A stretch of 64,000 nucleotides of DNA from positions 24,107-88,106 of the forward strand of contig CAYYPH010000018.1 in the NCBI GenBank assembly GCA_964473485.1, given 5' to 3'. Source of the stretch: CAIVAT01 sp964473485. GTDB lineage: Bacteria; Bacteroidota; Bacteroidia; Bacteroidales; FEN-979. The position numbers and the translations under genes were made by a program. Below, piece after piece: positions 27,884 to 37,800 of the stretch. The notes below the pieces were generated by a model, which saw only the letters and a program-made list of their open reading frames with translations, was not told the DNA's origin and made no database searches. Positions within the stretch are counted from its first letter, which is position 1, and every line of letters starts with the position of its first letter.

Positions 27884-27904
27884 GCAGGTTTGGCCTGCCT
27901 TTTT
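27884..27904 (+). terminator. Possible weak intrinsic terminator after the PAS kinase
   Basis: GCAGG-TTTGG-CCTGC stem-loop (5-bp stem) followed by CTTTTTC. Confidence 0.35.
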
Positions 27905-27948
27905 CATACATTCCCCCAGTTAATCTTAATTCACAAAAAAAGAAAACC

Positions 27949-28644
27949 ATGAAAAAATTCTTCGCTGAGCTTATCGGAACATTTAGTTTGGTATTGTTTG
28001 GCTGCGGAACCGCAGTCATTGCCGGCACTTCGGTTGTCGGTCCGGCCGGAGCCGGGTTACTTGGAATATCCATCGCGTTTGGCTTCGCCGTGGTTGCCAT
28101 GGCCTATGCCATCGGCGGCATTTCAGGGTGTCACATCAATCCGGCAGTAACCGTCGGGGTTTACCTGGCAGGCAGAATGGATGCCAGGGACGCCATCGGC
28201 TATATTATCTCGCAGTGCATCGGCGCCATCCTGGGGGCCGCAGTCCTGTACCTCATCGTTTCGGGCCGTCCCGAATTCGTTATGCCAGAGTGGGGACTTG
28301 GATCCAACGGATGGGGAGAGGGTTACCTGGGGCAATACAACGTCGCCAGTGCCTTTGTCATCGAAACGGTGATGACCTTCCTGTTCCTCCTGGTCATCCT
28401 TGCCGTTACCTCAAAATACGGGAATGGTACCATGGCAGGGCTTGCCATCGGGGTTACACTCATGCTGATCCACCTGGTAACCATCCCGGTAACCGGCACT
28501 TCGGTAAACCCTGCACGCAGCCTTGGTCCTGCAATATTTGCCGGCGGACAGGCCCTGGCCCAGCTCTGGCTGTTTATCATCGCTCCCATCCTGGGTGCGG
28601 CCATTGCTGCAGTCGTCTGGAAGTACGGATTTGAGAAGGAATAG
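27949..28644 (+). CDS. aqpZ: Aquaporin Z (water channel)
   Basis: 231 residues with six membrane helices and two half-helices. The NPA motifs are at 64-66 (GCHINPAVT) and 187-189 (GTSVNPARS). The selectivity-filter residues follow water-specific AqpZ rather than glycerol facilitators: a phenylalanine in helix 2 (FGFAVV region), H175 in LIHLVTIPVTG, and R190 after the second NPA. Loop E is of the short type without the extra residues of GlpF. Function at the inner membrane is rapid water flux. It is preceded by an A-rich leader (AAAAAAAGAAAACC) and has no Shine-Dalgarno site, common in this phylum. Confidence 0.93.
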   Translation: MKKFFAELIGTFSLVLFGCGTAVIAGTSVVGPAGAGLLGISIAFGFAVVAMAYAIGGISGCHINPAVTVGVYLAGRMDARDAIGYIISQCIGAILGAAVLYLIVSGRPEFVMPEWGLGSNGWGEGYLGQYNVASAFVIETVMTFLFLLVILAVTSKYGNGTMAGLAIGVTLMLIHLVTIPVTGTSVNPARSLGPAIFAGGQALAQLWLFIIAPILGAAIAAVVWKYGFEKE

Positions 28645-28735
28645 TAAGCAACGTCGGGAACTGCAGCCGAAAATCATCGGCTTACAGCCAATTATAACAG
28701 GGTTGCACCAGTAACATTGCTATTTCTCCCGCTAT

Positions 28736-28786
28736 AACTGCATCTCAATGAATATGCATGGCACTTTCATTGAGATGCAGTTTATT
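28736..28786. terminator. Strong bidirectional terminator hairpin
   Basis: Perfect 16-bp inverted repeat: AACTGCATCTCAATGA (28736-28751) and TCATTGAGATGCAGTT (28767-28782) with a 15-base loop, then TTATTTTA on the plus strand. It lies between convergent genes. Its right arm touches the stop codon of the minus-strand gene ending at 28782. Confidence 0.8.
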
Positions 28787-29498
28787 TTATACGGTTTTCA
28801 CCAAGTCTGACCGTCCAGACTTTGAGTGTGTCGTATCCGAAGACCTTGACCTCGGTTACAGCATAGAAGTCCATGAACCCTTTTCCGGGAAAGATATATT
28901 GTTTTCCGGAAATGATTGATTCGCCTTGATGACGGATGAGATAGCCTAAGGTCCCTTGAAAAAGGGTATCGCTTAACTGTTTCAGGGGCGCCGCGACCCA
29001 GATGGTATCGGGCCTGGCGATCAGGAGTTCCATGAAACCGGAATCCGCTTTATCGAGCAGCCTGATCAGCGGAAATTCAAGGACAGTAATTTTGGCAGGA
29101 TCATGCACCCGGCCGACTGCAGTTTTACTGCCCCCCGGCTGATCGTCCTGCAGCCGATTGTTACCCTTTTCGGTGCTTACCCTGATGGTGGTATTTTCCG
29201 ATAGAAACCCTTCCAGTATCATCCCTCTGGCTTGATGCCTGAATGCATCAGGCAATGATGAATCCGCGACGATCTTCAGGTAATCGGCGATGTCGGTGAA
29301 AAGAAAACGTGCTTCCTCACTGAGAATCGATAGGTTGGGCGAAGAAATCCGGGGCGCGGCCGATAACAGGCTGTCCTTTGCAACCTGTATGGCCAGTTCT
29401 GCATCTTCCCTGCTTTGTTCATACTGGTCATTACAACTTTTTGAACAAAGAATCAGGTATATGCCTGTGAGGGCCAATATAAAAGATATTCTTTTCAT
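28782..29498 (-). CDS. Hypothetical exported protein, possible lipoprotein
   Basis: 238 residues. The N-terminus (MKRISFILALTGIYLILCSKSC) is a signal peptide; the cysteines at its end do not form a classical lipobox but lipidation is possible. The mature part begins with a helical stretch (about 25-95) and ends in a beta-rich region (VWTVRLGENRIK). I recognise no family. The start codon overlaps the previous gene's stop as ATGA, so it is translated together with the membrane-anchored protein at 29495-30457. The two probably form a complex or a signalling pair. Confidence 0.6.
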   Translation of the reverse strand: MKRISFILALTGIYLILCSKSCNDQYEQSREDAELAIQVAKDSLLSAAPRISSPNLSILSEEARFLFTDIADYLKIVADSSLPDAFRHQARGMILEGFLSENTTIRVSTEKGNNRLQDDQPGGSKTAVGRVHDPAKITVLEFPLIRLLDKADSGFMELLIARPDTIWVAAPLKQLSDTLFQGTLGYLIRHQGESIISGKQYIFPGKGFMDFYAVTEVKVFGYDTLKVWTVRLGENRIK

Positions 29499-30457
29499 CG
29501 CCGTTGTTCCTTGATGCGAAACCGAAGCACCTCGATTTTTCCTTTTTCTGACCTCGAATCCAGAATCTCCAGGTTCTGAAGGTTTCCCGTCGGCATGGTC
29601 AGCCTGTCGATGAATTCATCCTTATTCAGCAGTATCAATCCGGGCGTACCGTCAACAGTGATCACCTGACTGATGATGGCTTTTTCGGAGATCATTGAAT
29701 CAAGGCATGTCCGCCGGTTCCTCCAGTCCTCCACCTTCATGGATGAAAAATAATGAATCATCATCTCATAATCATTGGTTTTCAGCATGATCGTCTCCTC
29801 GTTGCTGAATTTCTTCAGGATTCTGATGATGGTGTCAACCTGATAATAGGGCGACCTGATCGCCATCCTGATCCTGCTCTGGCTGGTTCTGATCCTGAAT
29901 GAACCATCCTCCCGGGCAAGATGGTGTACAGGAGATTCCCCATCGGGCAACACCACGATCTCCGTCCGTGAACTTCTGATCGTATCGCCCGTATCAGCAT
30001 CTACAAAAGTGAAGAGATACTCGCGGGTGTTCATCATAAGAAATAAGCCGATCAGAACAAACACGAAAAATAATGCAGCCAGGGGCACCAGTATAAAGTA
30101 CCGGTTCGCATGAGATTTTCGGGATTTAGCGATGTCTCCACCTTCAGATGCTTCAGGTGAAGAAATTACCCGGTTTTGATAGACAAAATCATCCCAATTC
30201 AAAAAACCTGAAAACCTGCTGAGAAGGTTAAGCATGTCGATGCGCGGCAGACCGGAACGGGATGATTTCATATGGTTGTAAAACCACTTTTCGCTGATGT
30301 TTGCATTGACCCTGATGCGTAATTCTTCCTGGAAATCAGTGATCTCCTGGCCCTTCCATTCAGCAATGGACGGGTTCATGCCCGGGTATGACTGCTGCAT
30401 CACCGCAACGATCTTTTGCTTCAGCAACTCGAAATATTTCTGATCCTGGTCACTCAA
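29495..30457 (-). CDS. Membrane-anchored protein with N-terminal helical, HTH-like cytoplasmic domain
   Basis: 320 residues. The cytoplasmic part (1-115) is helical and contains an HTH-like run (ISEKWFYNHMKSSRSGLPRIDMLNLLSRFSGFLNWDDFVYQ) of the kind seen at the N-termini of Bacteroidetes membrane signalling proteins. A single membrane helix follows (about 119-143), then a periplasmic beta-rich domain starting FTFVDADTGDTIRSSRTEI. The frame opens with a TTG (30457); the first in-frame ATG is codon 20 (30400). I keep the longer form because the extra residues continue the helix, but the start is uncertain. It is translationally coupled to the exported protein downstream. Function unknown; transmembrane signalling is a guess from the architecture. 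Confidence 0.55.
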   Translation of the reverse strand: MSDQDQKYFELLKQKIVAVMQQSYPGMNPSIAEWKGQEITDFQEELRIRVNANISEKWFYNHMKSSRSGLPRIDMLNLLSRFSGFLNWDDFVYQNRVISSPEASEGGDIAKSRKSHANRYFILVPLAALFFVFVLIGLFLMMNTREYLFTFVDADTGDTIRSSRTEIVVLPDGESPVHHLAREDGSFRIRTSQSRIRMAIRSPYYQVDTIIRILKKFSNEETIMLKTNDYEMMIHYFSSMKVEDWRNRRTCLDSMISEKAIISQVITVDGTPGLILLNKDEFIDRLTMPTGNLQNLEILDSRSEKGKIEVLRFRIKEQRR

Positions 30458-30608
30458 AGATGTGAAATTATTCCTGGGTTATATTGCAAATCGATAGTAA
30501 ATCACTTACAAGTGTTTTACAAGGCTTATACAATCCGTTGCGGGCATTGGCTGATAATTTTGTCCGGCTTATCGCGATTGTTAACCCAAAAATAAGAAAA
30601 ATAAATTG

Positions 30609-30640
30609 TTTGCGTTTCGGAAAAAAGTGATCTACATTTG
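30609..30640 (+). promoter_or_regulatory. Canonical Bacteroidetes promoter (-33 and -7) for the small membrane-protein pair
   Basis: TTTG (30609-30612), 20-bp spacer, TACATTTG (30633-30640). Both elements match consensus. AGGAG follows about 10 bp before the ATG at 30673, a rarely clear Shine-Dalgarno site for this window. Confidence 0.65.
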
Positions 30641-30672
30641 AATTAACTTAAGAAAAAGAAAGGAGTAAAATC

Positions 30673-31077
30673 ATGCTTGAACACGTTCACAACCACATCA
30701 CGAGTGAGTTGCAGCAAAACACCAAAACCGACATCATCTTCATTCTCACATCGATCGCCCTGAACCTTATCACCCTGGGCATTAACTCGGGGATGGTGGA
30801 GAAATCGAGGACCGACAGCTCGACGCTGATCGTCATGTTTGTCTTTGTAATGCTTATTGTTCTGGTCAACATCGTGGTGATCATCGGGCTGGTCAAGGGA
30901 AGGCAGACCAGGATGAAACTGATCAACGGCCTGATTAACATGTACCGCGACCAGAATGTTTCAAAGTACTATGATGAATCGCTGCTCGACAATTACAATG
31001 TCCGCTACAACCTTTTCATCATGGTTGTCGTGTGCACAGGAGTCATCGCCACTGTTGTACCGTTTATTTTACGATAG
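30673..31077 (+). CDS. Small three-helix inner-membrane protein, unknown family
   Basis: 134 residues. Predicted helices are at about 20-40 (DIIFILTSIALNLITLGI), 52-76 (LIVMFVFVMLIVLVNIVVIIGL) and 113-133 (LFIMVVVCTGVIATVVPFIL). A charged loop of about 35 residues lies between the second and third (MYRDQNVSKYYDESLLDNYN). I do not recognise it. It has the best promoter and ribosome-binding site in the window, and a second small membrane protein starts 6 bp downstream. The pair looks strongly expressed and jointly made. Confidence 0.65.
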   Translation: MLEHVHNHITSELQQNTKTDIIFILTSIALNLITLGINSGMVEKSRTDSSTLIVMFVFVMLIVLVNIVVIIGLVKGRQTRMKLINGLINMYRDQNVSKYYDESLLDNYNVRYNLFIMVVVCTGVIATVVPFILR

Positions 31078-31083
31078 AGAACG

Positions 31084-31467
31084 ATGAAAGCGGTTAAAAT
31101 TCTCCACTGGGCCCCACGGATCCTCTGCATACTGGCGATATTGTTCGTCAGTTTGTTTGCATTCGACGCCTTTGATCCAGGACTGACCTTCTGGCAGCAG
31201 ATCAAAGGGTTTCTGATCCACCTGATCCCCACATTCCTGCTGACCTTTTTTCTGATCTATGCATGGAAGTATGAGCTGGTTGGCGGCATCATCCTCGCTA
31301 TCATCGGGCTGGGCTTCACACCCATGGTTTTTTCCATGAATTATCACCATAACCAATCGGTGTGGATCAGCCTTTCGATTGTAGCCATGATAACCTTACC
31401 CTTTTTCCTCACCGGCATCTTATTTATTATCAGTCATTACGTTAAAAAGAAACACACGGACAATTGA
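31084..31467 (+). CDS. Small four-helix inner-membrane protein (DUF7670-like)
   Basis: 127 residues with four hydrophobic segments (about 10-27, 41-60, 65-82, 94-117). The opening pattern (ARILxIL-type helix, SLFAFDAFDPGLTFWQQIKGFLIHLIPTF) is one I recall from a widespread family of short bacterial membrane proteins of unknown function. The DUF name is from memory. It ends with a lysine-rich tail (YVKKKHTDN). It follows the three-helix protein with a 6-bp gap. The 3' spacer is filled by array C. Confidence 0.65.
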   Translation: MKAVKILHWAPRILCILAILFVSLFAFDAFDPGLTFWQQIKGFLIHLIPTFLLTFFLIYAWKYELVGGIILAIIGLGFTPMVFSMNYHHNQSVWISLSIVAMITLPFFLTGILFIISHYVKKKHTDN

Positions 31468-31590
31468 CAATTAACAATTGACAATTGACAATGAATTGAA
31501 AATTGAAAATTGAAAACGGAAAACGAAAAATTCGTTTCTTCATTCCTTCATTCACTCATTCACTCAATCACTCAATCACTCATTCAGTTT
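31463..31590. repeat. Intergenic 7/8-bp-period array C
   Basis: A run of ATTGACA, ATTAACA and ATTGAAA heptamers ends in ACGGAAA / ACGAAAA. An octamer block follows (CATTCACT x2, CAATCACT x2, near 31545-31590). It shares 17 bp with array A, and its octamers are related to array D read on the other strand. Confidence 0.85.
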
Positions 31591-31645
31591 GGTCCCAGCC
31601 TAAACTAAATATGATTTCAGGTATTGAAGGTTTATACAAAATCGG

Positions 31646-31653
31646 TAGATTTG
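31646..31653 (+). promoter_or_regulatory. -7 promoter box for the atypical PAS kinase
   Basis: TAGATTTG, 19 bp before the ATG at 31673. ATTGAAG about 20 bp upstream may serve as -33. Confidence 0.5.
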
Positions 31654-31672
31654 TAAAAACAACCTGAAGTTC

Positions 31673-32878
31673 ATGAATAGCATGGAGGATCTCTTCAGTA
31701 CACCTGATGACACGGAGAGCGGATTTACCGGGCAGCGTGGGATCACCCGGGTGCTTTTCGATCAGTCGATGACGGCAATCATTGTGGCCGGACACGACGG
31801 TGCCGTTCAGTCAGCCAATGAAACCGCCGCCTGGATACTTGGTTATGATTCACCTTCACGGCTGCCCGGAATGAAACTTTCGCAACTTGATGCCGGGAAC
31901 ACCGAGCAATGGTATATTCAACAGGTCGAATCATTTGATTCGGGAAAGTGTTCAAGGGCGGAGGGCACGAGCCGGTTCAGAAAGCAGGACGGCAGCCTGA
32001 CCTGGGTCAGGTTCAGACTGACATTCATTCCGGGCGATAACGAGAAGGCCGTTCACCTTGTGCTTTTCTTTTGTGCCCATAACACCGAGAAGGAATTCGA
32101 AGAGAAACTGGCGGATTCGGCGAAATGGCTGGAAGCGGAGGTAGGACTGAAAACCCTTGAACTTCACGAAACGAACCTTGAGCTGACGGCTGCATTGAAA
32201 AAACTCGAATCCCTTGACAAGACCAAAAATGAGTTCCTGCAGATCATCAGTCATGAGATCAGAACGCCACTGAATGGTATGGTTGGTTCGGTTCTGATGC
32301 TGAAAGAACTTGCAACGACTGCGGAGCAGGCCGAAATTTTCGAACTGCTCGAAATCTCCATCCAGCGGCTGCAGGGTTTTGCCATGACAGCCATGCACAT
32401 CGCCCAACTTCAAACCCTCGGAAAGAACTTACCCAGGCAACCGGTTCTTCTTGTTGAGATATTGGACGAAATACGAACGAACATCGATTTCGCCAGGCAC
32501 CGGAGGAGTTTTACCGTTGAAACTGCCCCCGGTCTGGCCCCGCTGATGATAGATAAGACGTTGTTTATCACTGCACTGACCAAAATACTGGAAAATTCGG
32601 TCAGGTTTACTCCGGTCGATGGCATCATCCGTATGAGCGTCAATCCTGAATCGGATGGAATTCATTTTTCGATAACTGATAATGGACCGGGATTTCCGGA
32701 TGACGTGATCCTGCATAAATTTGAACTTTTCGTATCGGGCAATACACACATCGATCAGAATCCCGCCATGAGCCTCTCGCTGGTCAAGTTCATTATCGAA
32801 GCCCACGGAGGCAAGATCGACATCCGTAACCAGATCTCCGGCGGAGCCGTTGTAGATTTTTACATCCCGGAACATTAA
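31673..32878 (+). CDS. PAS sensor histidine kinase with degenerate ATP-lid (G2) motif
   Basis: 401 residues, cytoplasmic. One PAS domain (about 25-140, AAWILGYDSPSRLPGM) and a coiled linker lead to HisKA with H194 in FLQIISHEIRTPLNGM. The HATPase keeps the N-box (KILENSVRFT) and G1 (DNGPGFP). The G2 box, normally GTGLGLxIVK, reads NPAMSLSLVK and lacks the glycines. The downstream FIIEAHGGKIDIRN is intact, so this is not a frameshift. ATP turnover may be weakened, or the protein may act as a phosphatase or scaffold. A TPR regulator with an HTH domain starts 24 bp downstream behind a good Shine-Dalgarno site and is a likely partner. Confidence 0.85.
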   Translation: MNSMEDLFSTPDDTESGFTGQRGITRVLFDQSMTAIIVAGHDGAVQSANETAAWILGYDSPSRLPGMKLSQLDAGNTEQWYIQQVESFDSGKCSRAEGTSRFRKQDGSLTWVRFRLTFIPGDNEKAVHLVLFFCAHNTEKEFEEKLADSAKWLEAEVGLKTLELHETNLELTAALKKLESLDKTKNEFLQIISHEIRTPLNGMVGSVLMLKELATTAEQAEIFELLEISIQRLQGFAMTAMHIAQLQTLGKNLPRQPVLLVEILDEIRTNIDFARHRRSFTVETAPGLAPLMIDKTLFITALTKILENSVRFTPVDGIIRMSVNPESDGIHFSITDNGPGFPDDVILHKFELFVSGNTHIDQNPAMSLSLVKFIIEAHGGKIDIRNQISGGAVVDFYIPEH

Positions 32879-32889
32879 CAGCAATCGCC

Positions 32890-32895
32890 GGAGGA
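32890..32895 (+). promoter_or_regulatory. Shine-Dalgarno site of the TPR-HTH regulator
   Basis: GGAGGA with 7 bases to the ATG at 32903, unusual in this window where most genes lack such a site. It supports this start. Confidence 0.6.
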
Positions 32896-32902
32896 ATCTT
32901 CC

Positions 32903-34687
32903 ATGATTAAATTCTGCTCAGGCCTTTCGATTTTTCTGTTGTTTGCATCCTTGTCATCGATGGCCGGCAAAACAGCTTTTTCTTTTTTCGACAGGGCAGT
33001 TTTACATTATAACCAGGAAAAGGAACTGCCGTTGCTGAGAGCCGGCAATCCTGTGATTGACTCACTGCTCGAAATATCGTCAACCGATATGACATTCGAA
33101 AGGGCATCGGATCTTTCCTGGAAAATCGGGTTGTTTCTTTTGGAACAGGGTAAGCATGCCGCAGCGCTTGACATTTTCCTGGCCCTTCGCGATTATTTGC
33201 ATACCGGCTCCCATCCGACCATCGAAACCAGAAAAAAGATGTCGTCGGTTATGAACGTGATCGGGGCTATTTACGAAGAAACAGGACTATGGAATGAAGC
33301 GCTGGCGCTTTACCTGGAATCACTCAGGATCTGCGATTCAATTGGATACCAGTCGGGGAAAGCAAAGGTGTTCAACAATATAGGAAACCTGTATTTCAAC
33401 AGGAATGAATTGAAAAAGGCAGAGGAATTGTTCACAAAAGCCATTGAAATAAACAAGGATCTCTCCATCAGGTCGGAATTGTTTAACAACTATAACAACA
33501 TGGGCGGGATCTATAAAAAAATGAACGATCTGAATAAGGCCCTGGAATATGTGCTGCTGGCGCTGAGCCAGCTTGATATAAACAGGGATTTTTATGATCT
33601 TTCGTTTGCCTATGCCAATATCGGCAATCTTTACCAGGAAATGCACCGGTACTCCTTGGCTATGTCATATTACGGGGAGGCAGCCGGAATTCAGCGGCAA
33701 AGATCTTATACCGGATCCCTCATCAGATCCATGTTGTCGCTATCCACCCTTTATCAGGAAATGAATCAGCCCGATTCTGCGGAAACCTGCCTCAATGAGG
33801 CTTTAAGCCTGTCGGAACAACTTGGAAATTCCTTCCAGCGGCTGTCTGTTCTGATCCAGGCGGCGAAATACTTCGAAAAAAATGGCAATTATCGGAAGGC
33901 AACGCAATTATATGACGAATATGTTGTGCTGAACGATTCTCTGCAATCCCTCAACAGCCTGACCAGGATGGAACAGATACAGGCAGTGTACCAGGTACTG
34001 AACAAAGAGAAGGATAATAAAATTCTGCAACAAAAGATCGATCTTCAGCAGCTTGCGATCCAGCGTCAGCGGATTGTTTTGATCGCGGCCATCGTTGTTT
34101 TTATGGTCCTTGGTTTCTTTTTGTTTTATCTTTTCAGGAGCAGGAGACGTGAAAGAGCAAACAGCGAGCTTATTGCAGCACAGACGCGACTCCTGCACGA
34201 AAAGGAAAAAGAGATGATGATCCAGGAGGAGCAAAACCTGAAGATGGAACTGGACTACAAAAACCGCAGGTTTACATCTTATGCCCTGAATCTGGCACGA
34301 ACCAACGAATTTATCCTGAAGATCACGGAAGAGCTGAAGCAACTGCTGATGGAACTGAATCCAAGAGACAAAGAACGTTCCGACCGCGTTAAAAAACTCA
34401 TGTCGGAGCTGCAGCAGTATTCCTCTGGTCACGACTGGGAAGAGTTCCGCCTTTACTTTGAGGAGGTTCACCAGTCATTTGAAAAGAACCTCCTTGCATC
34501 ATATCCGAATTTATCGCCTAACGACAGGAAGATATGCGCCCTGTTAAAATTAGGGTTATCAACAAAAGACATTGCGGCCATCACCTTCCGCGAACTTCGC
34601 AGCGTGGAATCTGCACGCAACCGTCTCAGAAAAAAATTCGGCCTTTCCACAGATATCAATCTTCATACCTTCCTGTCGAAATTCTGA
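32903..34687 (+). CDS. Membrane TPR regulator with C-terminal LuxR-like HTH domain
   Basis: 594 residues. The signal/anchor (MIKFCSGLSIFLLFASLSSMAG) is followed by about seven TPR motifs (65-340: VMNVIGAIYEETGLWNEALALY, VFNNIGNLYFNRNELKKAEELF, YANIGNLYQEMHRYSLAMSYY). A membrane helix (389-410) and a cytoplasmic coiled coil come next. The C-terminal domain (about 540-592) contains LSPNDRKICALLKLGLSTKDIAAIT followed by SVESARNRLRKKFGL, a LuxR/GerE-like helix-turn-helix. This architecture is a recurrent Bacteroidetes one-component sensor, thought to read periplasmic signals by TPRs and bind DNA while membrane-bound. It sits just after an atypical kinase and may form a pathway with it. Confidence 0.85.
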   Translation: MIKFCSGLSIFLLFASLSSMAGKTAFSFFDRAVLHYNQEKELPLLRAGNPVIDSLLEISSTDMTFERASDLSWKIGLFLLEQGKHAAALDIFLALRDYLHTGSHPTIETRKKMSSVMNVIGAIYEETGLWNEALALYLESLRICDSIGYQSGKAKVFNNIGNLYFNRNELKKAEELFTKAIEINKDLSIRSELFNNYNNMGGIYKKMNDLNKALEYVLLALSQLDINRDFYDLSFAYANIGNLYQEMHRYSLAMSYYGEAAGIQRQRSYTGSLIRSMLSLSTLYQEMNQPDSAETCLNEALSLSEQLGNSFQRLSVLIQAAKYFEKNGNYRKATQLYDEYVVLNDSLQSLNSLTRMEQIQAVYQVLNKEKDNKILQQKIDLQQLAIQRQRIVLIAAIVVFMVLGFFLFYLFRSRRRERANSELIAAQTRLLHEKEKEMMIQEEQNLKMELDYKNRRFTSYALNLARTNEFILKITEELKQLLMELNPRDKERSDRVKKLMSELQQYSSGHDWEEFRLYFEEVHQSFEKNLLASYPNLSPNDRKICALLKLGLSTKDIAAITFRELRSVESARNRLRKKFGLSTDINLHTFLSKF

Positions 34688-34816
34688 CAGTACTGCATTG
34701 TATATCTCTGATTAGTAGTGAATAAATGAGTTGTGCAGTAGTAATTTACGCTGGCGCCGGCGAGATGCCGTAGTATGGATATGGTATTTTCACGGGGTTA
34801 AAAAACCTTTTACTGT

Positions 34817-34824
34817 TAACTTTG
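34817..34824 (+). promoter_or_regulatory. -7 promoter box for the Ig/PKD-like T9SS protein
   Basis: TAACTTTG, 46 bp before the ATG at 34871. Confidence 0.45.
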
Positions 34825-34870
34825 AAACAATTCTGTGTATTTGAGGAAGTGTTTTATTAAATCATCATCA

Positions 34871-37800
34871 ATGAAAACAAAAAAAAGAATGTTTGCCGGG
34901 ATTACCCTGACCTTTATTTTCCTTGCAGTTGCCGGAATTTCATTTGCCCAGTGGAACCCCAACACATCTGTGAATCTGCTGATCTCGGGACTTCCCACGG
35001 CGGATATGCAGTCGGTATCAACCTCTGATGGAAAGACCTGGATCGCATTTTACCATGAGAACAGCGGTAACTATGACATGCGGGCTCAACTGATCGATGC
35101 CAACGGGTTTAAACTCCTTGGGGCCGACGGGGTTTTGGTCAGCAATGCCACATCGGGCTCGGCAACCTATGTGTTCAATGTATGTGTGGATGCTTCAAAC
35201 AACCTGATCATCGGATTTCAGCACATGGGGTTGGGCTCCATGAATGCTGTGGTTCATAAGATATCCCAGGCAGGAGCGCAGCTATGGGGGGCGTCGGGGA
35301 TTGTCTTAGGTCCGGGCATGGTGCCATATCCTGCAGCTTTGTCAAACGGTGAAGTCATCGTCGCCTGGAATGAAGAGACCAGCAACACGACAAAGCTGCA
35401 GAAGATAACCACATCGGGGACGACGGCCTGGACCACCCCGATTTCAATTCTTGTCGGGACCACTTCGACTACCCGATGCCAGCTCATCGGCAACCTGGCA
35501 GGGAAATTCACTGCGGTTTACCAGGCGGGAGGCATGAGCACGACGCTGTATGCCCAGCATTTCAACAACAACGGAACGGCGGTTTACTCCCCGCTGCAGA
35601 TCAGCTCACAGGCGACCGCCCCATGGCGTTATTATTCCATTGCTGCCCAGGGCGACACAACCTATTACGGCTATTATGCATCCGTTGGCATGCGGTTTAA
35701 CTCTTTCCTTCAGAGGATCAACCCGGCAGGAACGATACCATGGGGGCTTAACGGTTCCAATTTCAATACAAATACCTCGACTTTCGATGATTACCAGATG
35801 GAAACCCGTATCAATGTTGCCACGGGATCGAACTTTGTATGGTCGGTATGCACTTTCAGCGATTATAACCAGAACAACTACGGCGTATATGTTCAGAAAT
35901 TCCTGAAAACCACTGGTGCAAGGCAACTGACCAATACCGGCAAGGTGGTTTACGCGATCAGTGCAAACGACGACCGGCAGGCCGGGGAACTCGCGCTGAT
36001 CAACGACACTCCCATGCTCATGAGTTATGATGCCAGTCAGAAGATCTATGCCACCCGTCTCGATGCCAACGGGAACTTTGTATGGCCCGGAAACAGGGTG
36101 GAACTGAGTTCCACAACTCCGGCAAGCGGCAAGATGAGGTTCGGATTCACTCCTGACGGACCGAACCGTTGTGCCGGAAGCTGGACCGAAGACCGGGGAT
36201 CCGGGTACTATGGTTATGCACAGGGCATCTCGGTAGGAGGGCTCATTGCCGTTGTAGTTGCCACACAGGGAGGCGTGCCAGCGGTGATCACCACCAACGG
36301 AGGAACGCTGCAAATGGTGGCAACAGTGTTCCCTGCTACTGCCAACCAGAGTGTTACGTGGAGCATCGTACCCGGAACCGGGGCAGCCACCATCAGCCCT
36401 TCCGGACTGGTGACAGCGCAAAACAATGGAACGGTATGGGCCAGGGCGGTTGCGGTGCAGGACAACACCGTAAAGGATTCGCTGTTGATCACCATTTCGA
36501 ACCAGATCGTCGTGAACCCGGTGGTGGTGACCAACCCTGCTACCAACATCGGGCTGACTTCGGCAACCCTCAACGGATCGGTTACCGCAAACCTTTATCC
36601 GACCACAGTCACCTTCGAGTGGGGAACATCCACCTCCTACGGAACAACAGCTCCTGCAACGCCCGGAACAGTTACCGGAAATTCGCCGGTTGCCGTATCC
36701 GCCAACCTGGCCAGCCTTACCCAGAATGTGACGTATCATTACCGTTGTGTGGGTGTAAGTACGGCCGGGACTTTTTACGGGGCCGACCAGTCGTTTACAC
36801 CCGGATGCCCGCCCGTTGGCGCTGCAGGGACCATCAGCGGTCCTGCCAGCGTTTGTCTCAATGCCACCGGGAAAGTTTACTCCATCGCACCGGTAACAAA
36901 TGCAACAGCCTATACCTGGACGGTTCCGGCAGGAGCAACCATTGTCACCGGGCAAAATACAACCAGCATCACCGTCAATTTCGGGAGTACGGGCGGTACG
37001 ATTTCGGTGTATGGCAGTAACTTCTGCATGGCGGGAGCAGCCGGCAACCTGACAGTGGCAGTGGTTCCGCCACCGGTTCCAACCATCTCAGGACCGACCA
37101 CCGGTTGCCAGGGCGGCGGGAACCAGACCTACACCACCGAATCGGGAATGACAGCCTATGTCTGGACGGTTTCAGCCGGCGGGAACATCGTTAACGGCGC
37201 AGGTACAAGCCAGGTGCAGATAAGCTGGAACGCCCCGGGGGCACAGTGGGTTTCGGTCACCTATACCGGAACGGCCGGATGTGCAGCCACTAACCCGACA
37301 ACTCTTGCCGTGACTTTGGATCCGCTACCCTCGACACCGGGCGATATTACCGGAACTTCAGTGGTATGCGGGGGAGCAAGCGGCGTTGCCTATTCGGTGC
37401 CCCCGGTCACCAATGCCACGACCTATGTATGGAGCCTGCCTCCGGGCGCCAGCATAGCCTCCGGTTTCAACACCAACAGCATCACCGTTAACTACGCGGG
37501 CAATGCCTCATCGGGGAATATTACGGTGCAGGGAAATAACCTGTGCGGCCTCGGACCGGCTTCTCCACCATTCCCGGTCACGGTGAACCCCCTGCCCGCC
37601 GACCCAGGCATCATCAGCGGATTGATCCAGGTTTGCCAGGGGATGACCGGTGTGAATTATTCGGTGGCCCCCATTGCCAATGCCGTTAGCTACAACTGGG
37701 CCGTTCCTTCCGGAGCAACGGTCACCGGAGGAGCGAATACCAGCAGTATCCTGGTCGATTTCGGACCTGCAGCTGTTTCGGGCAACGTTTCGGTCTTCGG

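Noticed and set aside
28759..28773. TGGCAC-N5-TTGA, a sigma54-like match on the plus strand
   Set aside because: It lies inside a terminator hairpin and points into the 3' end of a convergent gene.
35606..36955. A 449-codon open frame antisense to the Ig/PKD-like protein
   Set aside because: Its codons mirror the repeat protein on the plus strand, and it has no recognisable domain or promoter.
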